A stretch of DNA of 9,147 nt. It comes from Firmicutes bacterium UBA5500 (lineage in GTDB: Bacteria > Bacillota > UBA994 > UBA5500). The notes below the pieces were generated by a model. The model was not told where the DNA came from, ran no database searches, and was given only the letters and a program-made list of their open reading frames with translations. The stretch lies in the NCBI GenBank assembly GCA_002427055.1, contig DIPA01000110.1:4624-13770 (forward strand). Reading direction: 5' to 3'. The translations under genes were made by a program, and so were the position numbers. This document shows, piece after piece, positions 1-6,630 of this stretch. Numbering within the stretch: the stretch's first letter is position 1; each line of letters starts with the position of its first letter.

Positions 1-429
1 GTGCTTGAGCGTCGACGCGGCCCGGACCACCCTAACCCTGAGCATAATTTTGTGCCAATTGTTGACCTGGTTAAAGTCGCCAGGTTAGGCAATTTTAGAA
101 CTGTTGCCAGAGTTTTTGGTGGTAATATTCTTCTGTTTATTCCGTTAGGGGCCTTACTGCCGGTGCTCAACAGAAGGTTTAATAATCTGCAAAGCATTTT
201 TCTGTCTGGAGTCCTTGGGTCTGTAACTGTAGAAGGATTACAACTGCTCATTTCGCTTGTTCTTGGCTTTAATTATAGAACTGTTGATGTGGATGATATT
301 ATTTTAAATACTTCAGGTGCCATAATTGGATACGGTTTCTTGCGACTCTTGGCGCCTGCTATTGAAAAACATTTTTCGATAGCTCTATTGAGCAACCTGA
401 GCTTAGATGAGTGTGAGATAGAAAGCTGA
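1..429 (+). CDS. VanZ-like family membrane protein, 5' partial
   Basis: This is the C-terminal part of a VanZ-family integral membrane protein. The visible 142 residues contain the family hallmarks: an N-x-x-P-I segment near residues 16-20, GNILLFIPLG with a following LLP at 41-54, a conserved Glu at 78 with Gln at 81, and the VDVDDIILNTSGAIIGY block at 95-111. Three hydrophobic helices are seen (about 41-56, 66-90, 102-119). VanZ proteins usually begin with one more helix before the N-x-x-P segment, so the gene very probably starts left of the window and the GTG at base 1 is likely an internal Val codon. VanZ itself gives low-level teicoplanin resistance, but most family members have no established substrate, so no resistance role is claimed. 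An 8-bp inverted repeat starts at the stop codon. Confidence 0.85.
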   Translation: MLERRRGPDHPNPEHNFVPIVDLVKVARLGNFRTVARVFGGNILLFIPLGALLPVLNRRFNNLQSIFLSGVLGSVTVEGLQLLISLVLGFNYRTVDVDDIILNTSGAIIGYGFLRLLAPAIEKHFSIALLSNLSLDECEIES

Positions 430-482
430 AACTGAGTTGTGAAGGTGATTGAAGGATTGTTATGGCTATCTGATAGTTTCAG
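426..482. repeat. 8-bp inverted repeat after the VanZ gene
   Basis: CTGAAACT at 426-433 is exactly the reverse complement of AGTTTCAG at 475-482, with 41 bases between. It begins within the VanZ stop codon region. No T-run follows the right arm, so it is not a typical intrinsic terminator. It could be an RNA stem or chance. Confidence 0.3.
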
Positions 483-530
483 TTCAATTTGGACGGTCTG
501 GGGAAGATATAGCATTGGAGGAGTAGTCCT

Positions 531-671
531 GTGGAAAATGCAGCATTCTCGATTGGAATAATGTTATGGGTGCTTGCCTTTGCCTTTTGCATTCCTTTGT
601 TTGGCATTGGACTAAAGAGGCTATTAAGTGTTTGTAACGTCCTTGACACAACAGGCGGTGACTGGCTTTAG
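531..671 (+). CDS. Small predicted membrane protein, 46 aa
   Basis: This is a GTG-started 46-codon ORF preceded by a strong GGAGGAG Shine-Dalgarno at 517-523, about 7 bases from the start, which is the main reason to take it as a gene. Residues 6-28 form one hydrophobic helix (FSIGIMLWVLAFAFCIPLF region), followed by a basic GLKR, giving a single-pass membrane peptide. The last third (DTTGGDWL) is encoded by a repeat that recurs near 6604, and the TAG stop sits in the loop of an intrinsic terminator. The C-terminus may therefore have been acquired by fusion to the repeat, or the ORF may be a truncated remnant of a longer membrane protein. The downstream 71-aa protein gene begins 53 bases after the stop. 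No family is recognised. Confidence 0.45.
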   Translation: MENAAFSIGIMLWVLAFAFCIPLFGIGLKRLLSVCNVLDTTGGDWL

Positions 672-700
672 GCCGCCTTTTACGTGTTACACAGTCATTA
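601..700 (+). repeat. Dispersed repeat with stop codon and terminator, copy 1
   Basis: This segment aligns with 6551-6660. The core 645-672 (gacacaacaggcgg...tttagg) matches 6604-6631 with only two differences in 28 bases. Upstream, GTGTTTG at 628-634 matches 6586-6592, and GACTAAAG is shared at 610-617 (the G is the last base of TTGG) and 6561-6568. Downstream both copies share a GCCGCCTTT arm and an ACACAG end. Copy 1 lacks 7 bases before the GCCGCC arm, one base at about 636, and about 7 bases near 627. Both copies encode a DTTGGDW ending followed by TAG. It may be a mobile terminator-type repeat or the 3' end of a duplicated gene. Confidence 0.6.
653..681 (+). terminator. Intrinsic terminator, repeat copy 1
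   Basis: AGGCGG at 653-658 pairs with CCGCCT at 673-678 around a 14-nt loop, followed by TTTT (678-681). The TAG stop of the 46-codon ORF lies inside the loop. Compared with the copy near 6612, a 7-base segment has been lost that would supply the 3' arm of an inner stem; the outer stem is intact. Confidence 0.65.
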
Positions 701-724
701 GCCTTAAGCGTAAGGGGGACGCCA

Positions 725-940
725 GTGAGATATGAGAAAAAACGGCTCATAGTTCTACTACTAATGGTTGCTGCAGCAAGTATAGTATTCATGACGATAC
801 GCTCAGCGATGCAGTATGTTGAATCAGCCCGTGTTAGTGGCGAAGGTCAGATGGGGTACAATGCCTTGAGAGATGAAAATATCCCAAATGACGCAAAGCC
901 GAAGCCAGGTACGGAGTACTTCGTCTCCTTAAGCAAATAA
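725..940 (+). CDS. Small N-terminally anchored or secreted protein, 71 aa
   Basis: No family is recognised. The GTG start follows a purine-rich AAGGGGG about 8 bases upstream. A basic N-terminus (RYEKKR) precedes one hydrophobic segment at about residues 8-26, so this is a signal peptide or a single membrane anchor. The remaining 45 residues are polar, charged and Pro/Gly-containing, and end in EYFVSLSK. There is no signal-peptidase II lipobox Cys and no double-Gly leader motif. It sits just after a terminator, 161 bases ahead of the ABC-2 exporter operon, so it might be co-transcribed with it; a role as exporter accessory or substrate is only a guess. The length and ribosome binding site support a real gene. 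Confidence 0.6.
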   Translation: MRYEKKRLIVLLLMVAAASIVFMTIRSAMQYVESARVSGEGQMGYNALRDENIPNDAKPKPGTEYFVSLSK

Positions 941-941
941 C

Positions 942-1101
942 ATGGGTCTATTGAAAGACAGTATCTTTATAGGCCCGGCAGGACTGTGAATCTGACAAGA
1001 CAGTTTTCGGGCAGACGGGCATGTAGCACTGTGCGACGGGACGATCTTGCTTAGCTACTTAGTTTTGACAGCATAAAAACGAACTATCAAGGGGTGAGTA
1101 A
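942..1101 (+). other. Intergenic leader ahead of ABC operon, with hairpin at 973-1012
   Basis: A possible RNA stem is present: GCCCG (973-977) pairs with CGGGC (1008-1012), and ACTGT (983-987) with ACAGT (1000-1004), with a 5 x 3 internal loop and a 12-nt apical loop. No T-run follows. A 15-codon ATG frame (942-989) begins just after the previous stop but lacks a ribosome binding site. A TTGACA at 1065-1070 has only TATCAA 14 bases later, so it is not accepted as a promoter. Confidence 0.3.
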
Positions 1102-1869
1102 GTGTTCGGGCGGCTGCTTAAGTTTGAACTAAGGTGCTTACTAAAAAAAAGAAAGTTGTTGTTACTCGGCACTGTCGCCGTTATAGCACTTATTGGGGGC
1201 GTCGTGCACTATCTTGGTTACAGTACCCCCCGGAGAACTGTTTCTGAGGCTTTTAGCTTTGCTACCGACTTGATTTTCCCGCTTCTACTGCCGTTACTGG
1301 CGGGAATTGCTACTGGTGATATTTTGGCAGAAGATACTGAGTCAGGCTTGTTACCGCTCATCTTTTCCAGAGGTGTAACTTCTTTGCAATACGTGCTTGC
1401 CAAAGTGGTTACAGGGGTAATTGGGCAGGTTTGTTTTGTGGCTGGGGTATTAGTCATATTCGCTGCTACCTTAACTCCTTTCTTCCCTTCTGGACCGATT
1501 CTAACGTATGCTGTTGACTTTGCCCAAGATCTAGCGATTAATAACCCTTGGGCGTATTGTCTAGCCATGTCGCTGATCTATAGCTTGGCTGCTATCGCTT
1601 TCGCTAGTATTGCATTGCTTGTTTCAGTATGGGTTACGAATACATTTGCGGTAATGGTTGCACCTACTGTTATCTACTTAGCCACAGTATACGCTTTAGG
1701 CATGGATACGCCTTCAAAGATCAGCTTCAATCCTTATGGAAACCTAGCCCTGGGGCAGTTCTGTGGGCTTCCTTTTACCTTACCCCAGATCGCAGTGTAC
1801 TGGCTGATAGTCGCCACTATAACAAGTGCTCTAACCGTGCTGGCCTTTAGCTTAAAACGAAAGTGGTGA
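1102..1869 (+). CDS. ABC-2 type transporter permease subunit
   Basis: This 255-aa integral membrane protein has six predicted helices (about 19-36, 55-71, 102-126, 150-178, 181-199, 228-250). The cytoplasmic stretch at about 72-101 (GDILAEDTESGLLPLIFSR followed by YVLAKV) is the typical ABC-2 pattern, in which D/E residues, a Gly-Leu-Leu and a Ser-Arg precede the third helix. GTG at 1102 is chosen because AGGGGTGAG lies just upstream. The stop overlaps the start of the ATPase gene, which indicates translational coupling and a shared complex. The likely role is membrane channel of an exporter or a peptide/antibiotic resistance pump of the BcrAB or LanFEG type; the substrate cannot be read from sequence. 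Confidence 0.85.
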   Translation: MFGRLLKFELRCLLKKRKLLLLGTVAVIALIGGVVHYLGYSTPRRTVSEAFSFATDLIFPLLLPLLAGIATGDILAEDTESGLLPLIFSRGVTSLQYVLAKVVTGVIGQVCFVAGVLVIFAATLTPFFPSGPILTYAVDFAQDLAINNPWAYCLAMSLIYSLAAIAFASIALLVSVWVTNTFAVMVAPTVIYLATVYALGMDTPSKISFNPYGNLALGQFCGLPFTLPQIAVYWLIVATITSALTVLAFSLKRKW

Positions 1870-2774
1870 AGCGAACTGTGGAAAAGGTCTTAACAATTAC
1901 TAGGCTAAACAAAGTGATAAGGCGTAAAACCATTCTAAAGGATATAAACCTAAGCTTACAGGCAGGTGAAATCATGGGCTTAATTGGCCCGAATGGGGCG
2001 GGCAAGAGCACGCTTCTGAAAATTGTCTCTGGCACGGCAATAGCGACGTCTGGAAGGGTGGCATATAACCGCAATGCCGGTGTAGGTATTCTGCCTGAAT
2101 CGCCGGCTTTACTCCCTGCAATGAATGCAAGGCAGAATCTGGAGTTGTTAGCATCTATTAGGGGGGTAATTGGTAAGCAAGAGATCTTTGAGGCTTTGGA
2201 GGCAGTTGGACTTGATCCCTATAACAAGAAAGCTGTTGGCAACTACTCCTTGGGGATGAAACAGAGGCTAATGCTAGCACAAGCAATTATGGAAAAACCG
2301 AAATTACTGCTGTTGGACGAGCCAACTAATGGGCTAGATCCGCTGGGTATTATCGACCTGCGGCAGCTTCTGTTTAGATTGGCCGATGAAGGAGTCGGCA
2401 TTATTATTGCCAGCCATCTGCTGAATGAAATTGAACGGATGTGCCATCGGGTGGCTGTTATTAGTAATGGTAGTATCTGGCGCGAAGTGAATTTGCGAAC
2501 TGATGAAGAGCAGTCAATTGAGATCAGTGTCCGAACTGCTGCCGATTGGGAGCGTTTAGCTCATTGGGCGAGTGAAAGGCAACTGCAGTTAACAGTTATT
2601 TCCGGCGCTCATAGCTTTCCAAGTGGAATGCTGCCTGGCGGGCAGCGAGTGTCTGAGATAGTTGAGCTATTGACGACTGCTGGCATTGCTATAGAGGGCA
2701 TAAGGCGCGTTCCAATTAGTTTGGAAGCCTTCTTTTTGGAGTGCTCTCAGTTGGAGGACGGTGTTTACCGATGA
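1863..2774 (+). CDS. ABC transporter ATP-binding protein (BcrA-like)
   Basis: This is the cytoplasmic ATPase of the exporter, 303 aa. Walker A is GPNGAGKST at residues 42-50. The Q-loop area reads GILPES, with Glu in place of Gln, as is common in ABC-2 exporters. The signature is the variant YSLGMKQR (128-135) typical of BcrA/drug-efflux ATPases. Walker B with the catalytic Glu is LLLLDEPTNGLDP at 148-160, and the switch His is H185 in IASHLLNE. Residues from about 210 to 303 form a C-terminal extension beyond the nucleotide-binding core. The start is GTG 1863 or GTG 1866, both overlapping the upstream permease stop at 1867-1869. The 3' end overlaps the next permease by ATGA. All catalytic motifs are intact, so it should be active. 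Confidence 0.95.
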   Translation: MVKRTVEKVLTITRLNKVIRRKTILKDINLSLQAGEIMGLIGPNGAGKSTLLKIVSGTAIATSGRVAYNRNAGVGILPESPALLPAMNARQNLELLASIRGVIGKQEIFEALEAVGLDPYNKKAVGNYSLGMKQRLMLAQAIMEKPKLLLLDEPTNGLDPLGIIDLRQLLFRLADEGVGIIIASHLLNEIERMCHRVAVISNGSIWREVNLRTDEEQSIEISVRTAADWERLAHWASERQLQLTVISGAHSFPSGMLPGGQRVSEIVELLTTAGIAIEGIRRVPISLEAFFLECSQLEDGVYR

Positions 2775-3577
2775 TAGGGCTCTGGTGGGTTGACACAGTT
2801 AAGTTAATCGGTCGTAGGCGTTGGCTCGCAGTGCCGCTGGCTTTTGTCTTAGTCGGCGTTATGAATATTGGAGTTCTATCTTGCATGCAAGTGAATGTAA
2901 ATATATGGGACGGTGTTCTAGGTTCGTTAGGCAGTTGGCTCTTCTTTCGCTTCATTATATTGCTGCTGTTTGTTTTCTTGACAGCCGATAGTGTGCTTGG
3001 GGATATTATGGGTAATTGGTCTTGGCTCACCCTGCCCCGTAGTCCTGGACGGATAAAGTGGTGGACGGTGAAAGTAATAAGTCTTTTTACTGCAAGCGTT
3101 TTCTATTTCTATGTTGGCACGCTCGTCTTGTTGCTGATTTCTGGTGCTTGCTTGCCATATGAACCTACCTTAAGCCAGTTTGCCTGTGGTCAGTCATATT
3201 ACTCGCAAGGCTTGCCTCCTCTTGTGTTTCCAGCCGATGCCAATCCTATTTGGCTAATTACGCAGTTTGTACTGTACTCTGCTCTTGCTGCTGGTGCCTT
3301 TACCCTTATTCCAGTAGCGTTGTCATTGGTGATTCGCAAGAGTTACGTAGTGGCTATAATTCCCACGGCGTGGATTTTTCTGTCGCATTTCTGGCAAAGT
3401 AACCGTTTTTTCTTTAGGTTAGATTTGATACCTAGGCTGTTTTACGGCGTCCATTTCATGTCCACTAGTGGTTCTCATGAATCAATAACCTTCGCTGGGT
3501 CGCTGTTGTACATTTTACTGGTTATATGTGCCTGCTACAGCATTGGTGCTTTAGTCGTGAGAAAGGCAGATTTCTAA
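2771..3577 (+). CDS. Second ABC-2 type transporter permease subunit
   Basis: This 268-aa membrane protein has six predicted helices (about 19-37, 53-71, 104-127, 160-186, 191-207, 238-263) and a basic N-terminus (KLIGRRRW). The cytoplasmic region after helix 2 (DSVLGDIMGNWSWLTLPRSPGRIKWW) matches the ABC-2 layout of a short loop with Leu-Pro-Arg-Ser before helix 3. ATG 2771 is preferred because it forms an ATGA overlap with the ATPase stop; GGAGG at 2752-2756 lies somewhat far upstream. An in-frame GTG at 2741 would add ten residues inside the ATPase gene. It is little like the first permease, so the complex is probably a heterodimeric channel with one ATPase type. Convergent gene remnants lie downstream and no clear terminator follows. 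Confidence 0.85.
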   Translation: MIGLWWVDTVKLIGRRRWLAVPLAFVLVGVMNIGVLSCMQVNVNIWDGVLGSLGSWLFFRFIILLLFVFLTADSVLGDIMGNWSWLTLPRSPGRIKWWTVKVISLFTASVFYFYVGTLVLLLISGACLPYEPTLSQFACGQSYYSQGLPPLVFPADANPIWLITQFVLYSALAAGAFTLIPVALSLVIRKSYVVAIIPTAWIFLSHFWQSNRFFFRLDLIPRLFYGVHFMSTSGSHESITFAGSLLYILLVICACYSIGALVVRKADF

Positions 3578-3720
3578 TAGGTTTTCGTACTGCTTAACTA
3601 CAGTCGAAATCTAAGGCCATTGGTCATGCTGGCACATATTTGTCCTACTTCCCTAATAGAGTCATCCCCGAGGACTATTTCTCCTCAATTATCTTCAGGA
3701 TAGCTGGAGCTTGTTCAGCA

Positions 3721-4030
3721 TCAATGGTGTGCCTTAGTATCTGCGACACCTAATGCCGAACCTCCCAGCTGGAGGTAACGGCTATGCAGATGGCGCGTTT
3801 CTTGGACTCTACGGGTTACATGTTTTAGTGCGCTCATTATCCTGCCTTGCGAGTTAGAACTAGACTGGAAACTGTCTAGGCGATGGCAGGCGGTTACAGA
3901 GTTCTCTTGAACCGCTTCTTCCGCCAGCGCTTCTTTCAGCAGGATTTTCTTTGCGTAGTAGAACATGAGCGTATATTTCTCTGTACAGCCCCTCGATATA
4001 TTCCAGATCAGACGCAGTAAGCCTCTTCAT
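3721..4030 (-). pseudogene. Frameshifted, truncated ECF-like RNA polymerase sigma factor
   Basis: Two minus-strand frames together read like region 2 of a sigma-70/ECF factor. The first runs from ATG 4030 (MKRLTASDLEYIEGLYREIY) to about 3960. The second continues from about 3966 with YYAKKILLKEALAEEAVQE, a close match to the YA..L.....AEE.VQE core of sigma region 2, then RLDSF and a Gln-Gly-...-LKHVTRR stretch. A +1 shift near 3957-3966 joins them. The ATG is preceded by an excellent GGAGGGG (4042-4048). The second frame stops at 3721 and the DNA-binding region 4 is not seen, so the product would be inactive. The gene converges on the ABC operon and diverges from the amidase remnant. A sequencing error could explain the frameshift but not the missing region 4. 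Confidence 0.6.
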
Positions 4031-4038
4031 GTTGCCTA

Positions 4039-4251
4039 TCACCCCTCCAGTTTTTTACTTATGTCTATTGACGATACCATGTGATAAATTGTTCCAATAA
4101 ACAAATGAAATGCGATATCTATTTGGAAGGTGCTATTCATCTGAAGAAAGAGAAAACAAAAGACTGAAATGCTGACAAGCCCCTTTAGTGACGGGATGGA
4201 GGCGGCACTTATGACTAGTATAAGGAAAATTTCGGGGTTAAGGGGCGTCAC
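4039..4251 (-). CDS. Hypothetical small hydrophobic ORF upstream of sigma remnant
   Basis: This 70-codon frame starts at GTG 4251 (AGAGG lies about 8 bases upstream) and ends in KKLEG with a TGA at 4039-4041. Its last codons contain the ribosome binding site of the sigma remnant, an overlap typical of translationally coupled genes. Residues 7-36 are strongly hydrophobic, and a second weaker hydrophobic stretch lies at about 45-58. No family is recognised. The mediocre start and decayed surroundings mean it may be a fragment or chance. Confidence 0.3.
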   Translation of the reverse strand: MTPLNPEIFLILVISAASIPSLKGLVSISVFCFLFLQMNSTFQIDIAFHLFIGTIYHMVSSIDISKKLEG

Positions 4252-4282
4252 AAATCAGGCCTCTCAACGGATATATAGGTGA
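4211..4282 (+). CDS. Possible 23-aa basic peptide ORF
   Basis: ATG 4211 lies 8 bases after a perfect GGAGG (4198-4202). The frame encodes 23 residues with five Arg/Lys and no acidic residues, ending in IYR. It overlaps the hydrophobic ORF on the other strand. It may be a leader peptide ahead of the amidase gene, or chance. Confidence 0.2.
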   Translation: MTSIRKISGLRGVTNQASQRIYR

Positions 4283-4377
4283 GGGGGTGATTTAAGCGAG
4301 AATCTTTCGTAAGCCAGGGATGAGCTACTAGTGTCAGCCGTGTACTCAGGTGTATTAATAGGAAAGGGGAGAAGAAC

Positions 4378-5264
4378 ATGAAACCAACTAGTCGTTTAGT
4401 CGTTATTGTTCTCGCCATCGTTTGTTTGATCACCCCAGCCGCTGTACCGACTCGCGCTGTCACTCCCCCAAGTGAACACCTTGCTGAACAGATAGAAGAG
4501 TATGCCATGGCATTGGTTGCGGATGGGTATTCATACTACTACCACATACTAGATACCCATGCCGAAGCCTATGAGCTAACAGTCAAAGGTGAGCAGTATG
4601 AGACAGATTTGCTGGTCTCCTTTACTCACGTCTTAAAAGCAAAAGATGTACAAGAGATGCCGTTCATACAGGGAATGCATCAAGAAGCTAATGTTCCTGT
4701 TACTGGCACCAATGAGCACATTACGGCAGAACAGGTGCGTCGTCTGATTTTACAGAAGCCCAGAAGGATGCTGTAGCCCAACAAGTGAACTTTTGGGTTG
4801 AAGAAGTGGAGAGTTATCTAGGCGAAAAACAGAATACAAATATCCTTTTACGGATTGTTGGTAAGCTGAACAACGGCCAATTCGATGCAGCGCAAGCCAC
4901 GGTGTTGGCTGACAACATTGACCACGATATTCCCGTCGAGGAAATGTTCCCTGCTCGACCAGAAGAACTGCAGCAGGACGGCCGCGAAGCCGTGAAATCT
5001 GTTGCTGTCGAGTCTAGCTCCTCCCAAATTGCACCAAAACTATACCCTGGTTACAATAGACTTAATGCGCGCGACTATGCTAGACGCTATACATCGAACG
5101 TTCCACATACTGCAGCTTACAGATGTAATTGTGGAAACAACTACAATGTGTACCGTGATCAATCAAAGTGGAACAATGCGTACCCAATGTCTTGTTGTCT
5201 TGATTGTGCCAACTTTGTGTCGCAGTGCCTAGAAGCAGGCGGAATCCCAAGGGATGGTACATGA
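4378..5264 (+). pseudogene. Secreted Amidase_6 (papain-like) protein, frameshifted and truncated
   Basis: The N-terminus is a clear Sec signal peptide (MKPTSRLVV, a hydrophobic core, then TRA before residue 28), with GGGGAG as ribosome binding site. Frame 1 runs to TAG 4774-4776. The frame shifted by one base reads SDFTEAQKDAVAQQ from about 4740 straight into NFWVEEVESYL and onward, so the break lies at the tandem CGT around 4738-4747. The second part carries the Amidase_6 start (YNRLNARDYARRY) and its catalytic motif DCANFVSQC with GGIP. The frame ends at TGA 5262-5264, at a position where homologs usually have Trp, and the rest of the domain with the catalytic His is missing. Active members act on envelope substrates outside the cell. 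Three extra Cys pairs (CNC, CC, DC) precede the motif. Both defects make function unlikely. Confidence 0.75.
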
Positions 5265-5295
5265 GCTACAAAACACAAGAACAGGGGGAACGCGA

Positions 5296-6405
5296 ATGAT
5301 TAAGCGACCCGTAAGGGGCTTTTTTGCGTTAACAATTACTCTGGGTTTGCTTTTACCTCTTATGGGGTGTGCGCCTCAGGAGAACATCATCATACCGACA
5401 CTGTTTTACCACAATACCGCTGATAACCAACTGGATGTGCAGATAGGCTACATTAACTGTGGCGATGGTACGGTGCAATGGCAAGGAGAAACGTTGTACA
5501 GAATGCCTTTAGATTCTAAGATCGGTATGGGGCCTGACGCTAAGCTGTGGGATGGCAAGACGCTTATCTCCTTTTTACGGGAAGATGACGGTGCAGAGGT
5601 CTTGCAGCCCGATTTAATTATATTTCCCGACCCTGAGAATCACTGCATATACGGCAAGGGCTGCATAGTTGAAGTTGAATATGACAGCGAGGGGCAGTAT
5701 GTGGGTTTTACTGTGCGTACTGACGATGGGCAGGAGATCCGGCTGTCTCCGCCTGAAGACAAAAGAAAGAGTGACAGCATCTTCTTTAACCTGGTGTTAG
5801 CCGACTATACTGCTGGTCAAGCAACCCTAATCTTTCTTGAACAATGGCCTAAGGATAATAACTACAAGCACTGGGAGAACTATTTCCATTGCCTTACCTT
5901 TGATTTTGCTACTCAGCAAACTGCCACCCGAACCTATGAAGCGCGCCCCGGGGCTGGTATAGTCGGTAATGGGATACCCACTCATAACAATGGCATTATT
6001 GCCGGCAAATATTATTTCCGAGATGGGCTGGCATTGGCTTCACTTGATTTAGAGACGGGGCAGTATACTCGTTATGAAGAGTACCGAAGTGGTATTTTCG
6101 ATAAGCTTTTGCCGCAGGAGGAAATTAATGGTATCGAGCTCTGTGATGTCACCGCCTGGGAAGATTGTCTGTTGCTAGACTACCACTGCACTGATTCGGT
6201 GGATAAAAAAACTGGGGCTCAACTCCCCAGTAAACGTATCACTGTAGTTTGGCAAGATGGTAAACCGCAAGCCACTCTAGTTTATGAGTATAGTAACGCC
6301 TCGCTCACTATCTACAATGCGCGTGGTAAAGAGTTATCCAAGACAACTTTCCCCGCCGAGCAAATTAACACCAAGATGTTCAGCTTTCAGTTGCCGTATA
6401 GATAA
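5296..6405 (+). CDS. Predicted lipoprotein of unknown function, 369 aa
   Basis: The start is ATG 5296, behind AGGGGG at 8 bases; an in-frame ATG at 5254 lies within the amidase remnant and lacks a signal-like N-terminus. Residues 1-25 form a lipoprotein signal: RPVR, a hydrophobic core, and the lipobox LMGC with Cys 25 as the lipidation site. The mature protein, about 345 aa, is rich in aromatic and acidic residues. It alternates short beta-like strands with Asp/Gly turns (for example DGKTL, DLETGQYTRYEEY, WQDGKPQATLVY), which suggests an all-beta or propeller-like fold exposed outside the membrane. No catalytic motif or family is recognised. It lies 31 bases after the truncated amidase, so it may once have been an operon partner or may have been joined by the deletion that removed the amidase 3' end. 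Confidence 0.8.
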   Translation: MIKRPVRGFFALTITLGLLLPLMGCAPQENIIIPTLFYHNTADNQLDVQIGYINCGDGTVQWQGETLYRMPLDSKIGMGPDAKLWDGKTLISFLREDDGAEVLQPDLIIFPDPENHCIYGKGCIVEVEYDSEGQYVGFTVRTDDGQEIRLSPPEDKRKSDSIFFNLVLADYTAGQATLIFLEQWPKDNNYKHWENYFHCLTFDFATQQTATRTYEARPGAGIVGNGIPTHNNGIIAGKYYFRDGLALASLDLETGQYTRYEEYRSGIFDKLLPQEEINGIELCDVTAWEDCLLLDYHCTDSVDKKTGAQLPSKRITVVWQDGKPQATLVYEYSNASLTIYNARGKELSKTTFPAEQINTKMFSFQLPYR

Positions 6406-6423
6406 TCAGTGAAATAATAGGTA

Positions 6424-6453
6424 AAAGGGGGCTGTTCCTTAACGCGGCCCTTT
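6424..6453 (+). terminator. Weak possible terminator after the lipoprotein gene
   Basis: AAAGGG (6424-6429) pairs with CCCTTT (6448-6453), with an irregular inner GC pair. The only T residues are part of the stem, so termination would be weak. Confidence 0.3.
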
Positions 6454-6455
6454 AG

Positions 6456-6630
6456 GCAAAAGGCAGACCCTATGTGATTCTTGATCCAGAGCGATACATC
6501 GATTTAGGAGAAGAAGGGCATCCTGGGCTAGCATCAGATGAAGTGGTGACTTGGGCAGTAGACTAAAGGTGAATTAAGAGAGTTCGTGTTTGCAGACGAC
6601 CCCGACACAACAGGCGGCGACTGGTTTTAG
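6456..6630 (+). pseudogene. C-terminal remnant of an unidentified protein
   Basis: An open frame from GCA 6456 to TAA 6564-6566 reads like real protein (YVILDPERYIDLGEEGHPG, then ASDEVVTWAVD) but has an in-frame stop just before it and no start with a ribosome binding site. Removing one base near 6564 continues it as KGELREFVFADDPDTTGGDWF to the TAG at 6628-6630. The simplest view is the frameshifted 3' end of a lost gene that carries its own terminator. The last part is the repeat also seen at 601-700. The family is not recognised. The alternative is chance coding potential in a non-coding repeat. Confidence 0.35.

Larger units (their letters stand above)
3578..4377. other. Region of gene remnants between ABC operon and amidase
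   Basis: This 800-base stretch has no intact gene of known family. On the minus strand it holds the sigma factor remnant and a hydrophobic small ORF. Another minus frame of 24 codons (3749 to 3675, ending ILKIIEEK and TAG) could be an out-of-frame continuation of the sigma gene or the end of another lost gene. On the plus strand there is only a 23-codon ORF (4211-4282) with a good ribosome binding site. GAGGA/TCCTC at 3670-3674/3682-3686 forms a small perfect stem with no T-run. Confidence 0.5.

Noticed and set aside
1..429. Calling the first gene vanZ and a glycopeptide resistance gene.
   Set aside because: Only family-level motifs are visible, the gene is partial and no vanA-type cluster is present.
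942..989. 15-codon ATG frame right after the 71-aa gene, as a possible peptide pheromone.
   Set aside because: No ribosome binding site, and a hairpin arm overlaps it; nothing else supports a peptide.
1065..1090. TTGACA followed by TATCAA as a promoter for the ABC operon.
   Set aside because: The spacing of 14 bases and the weak second box do not fit a sigma-A promoter.
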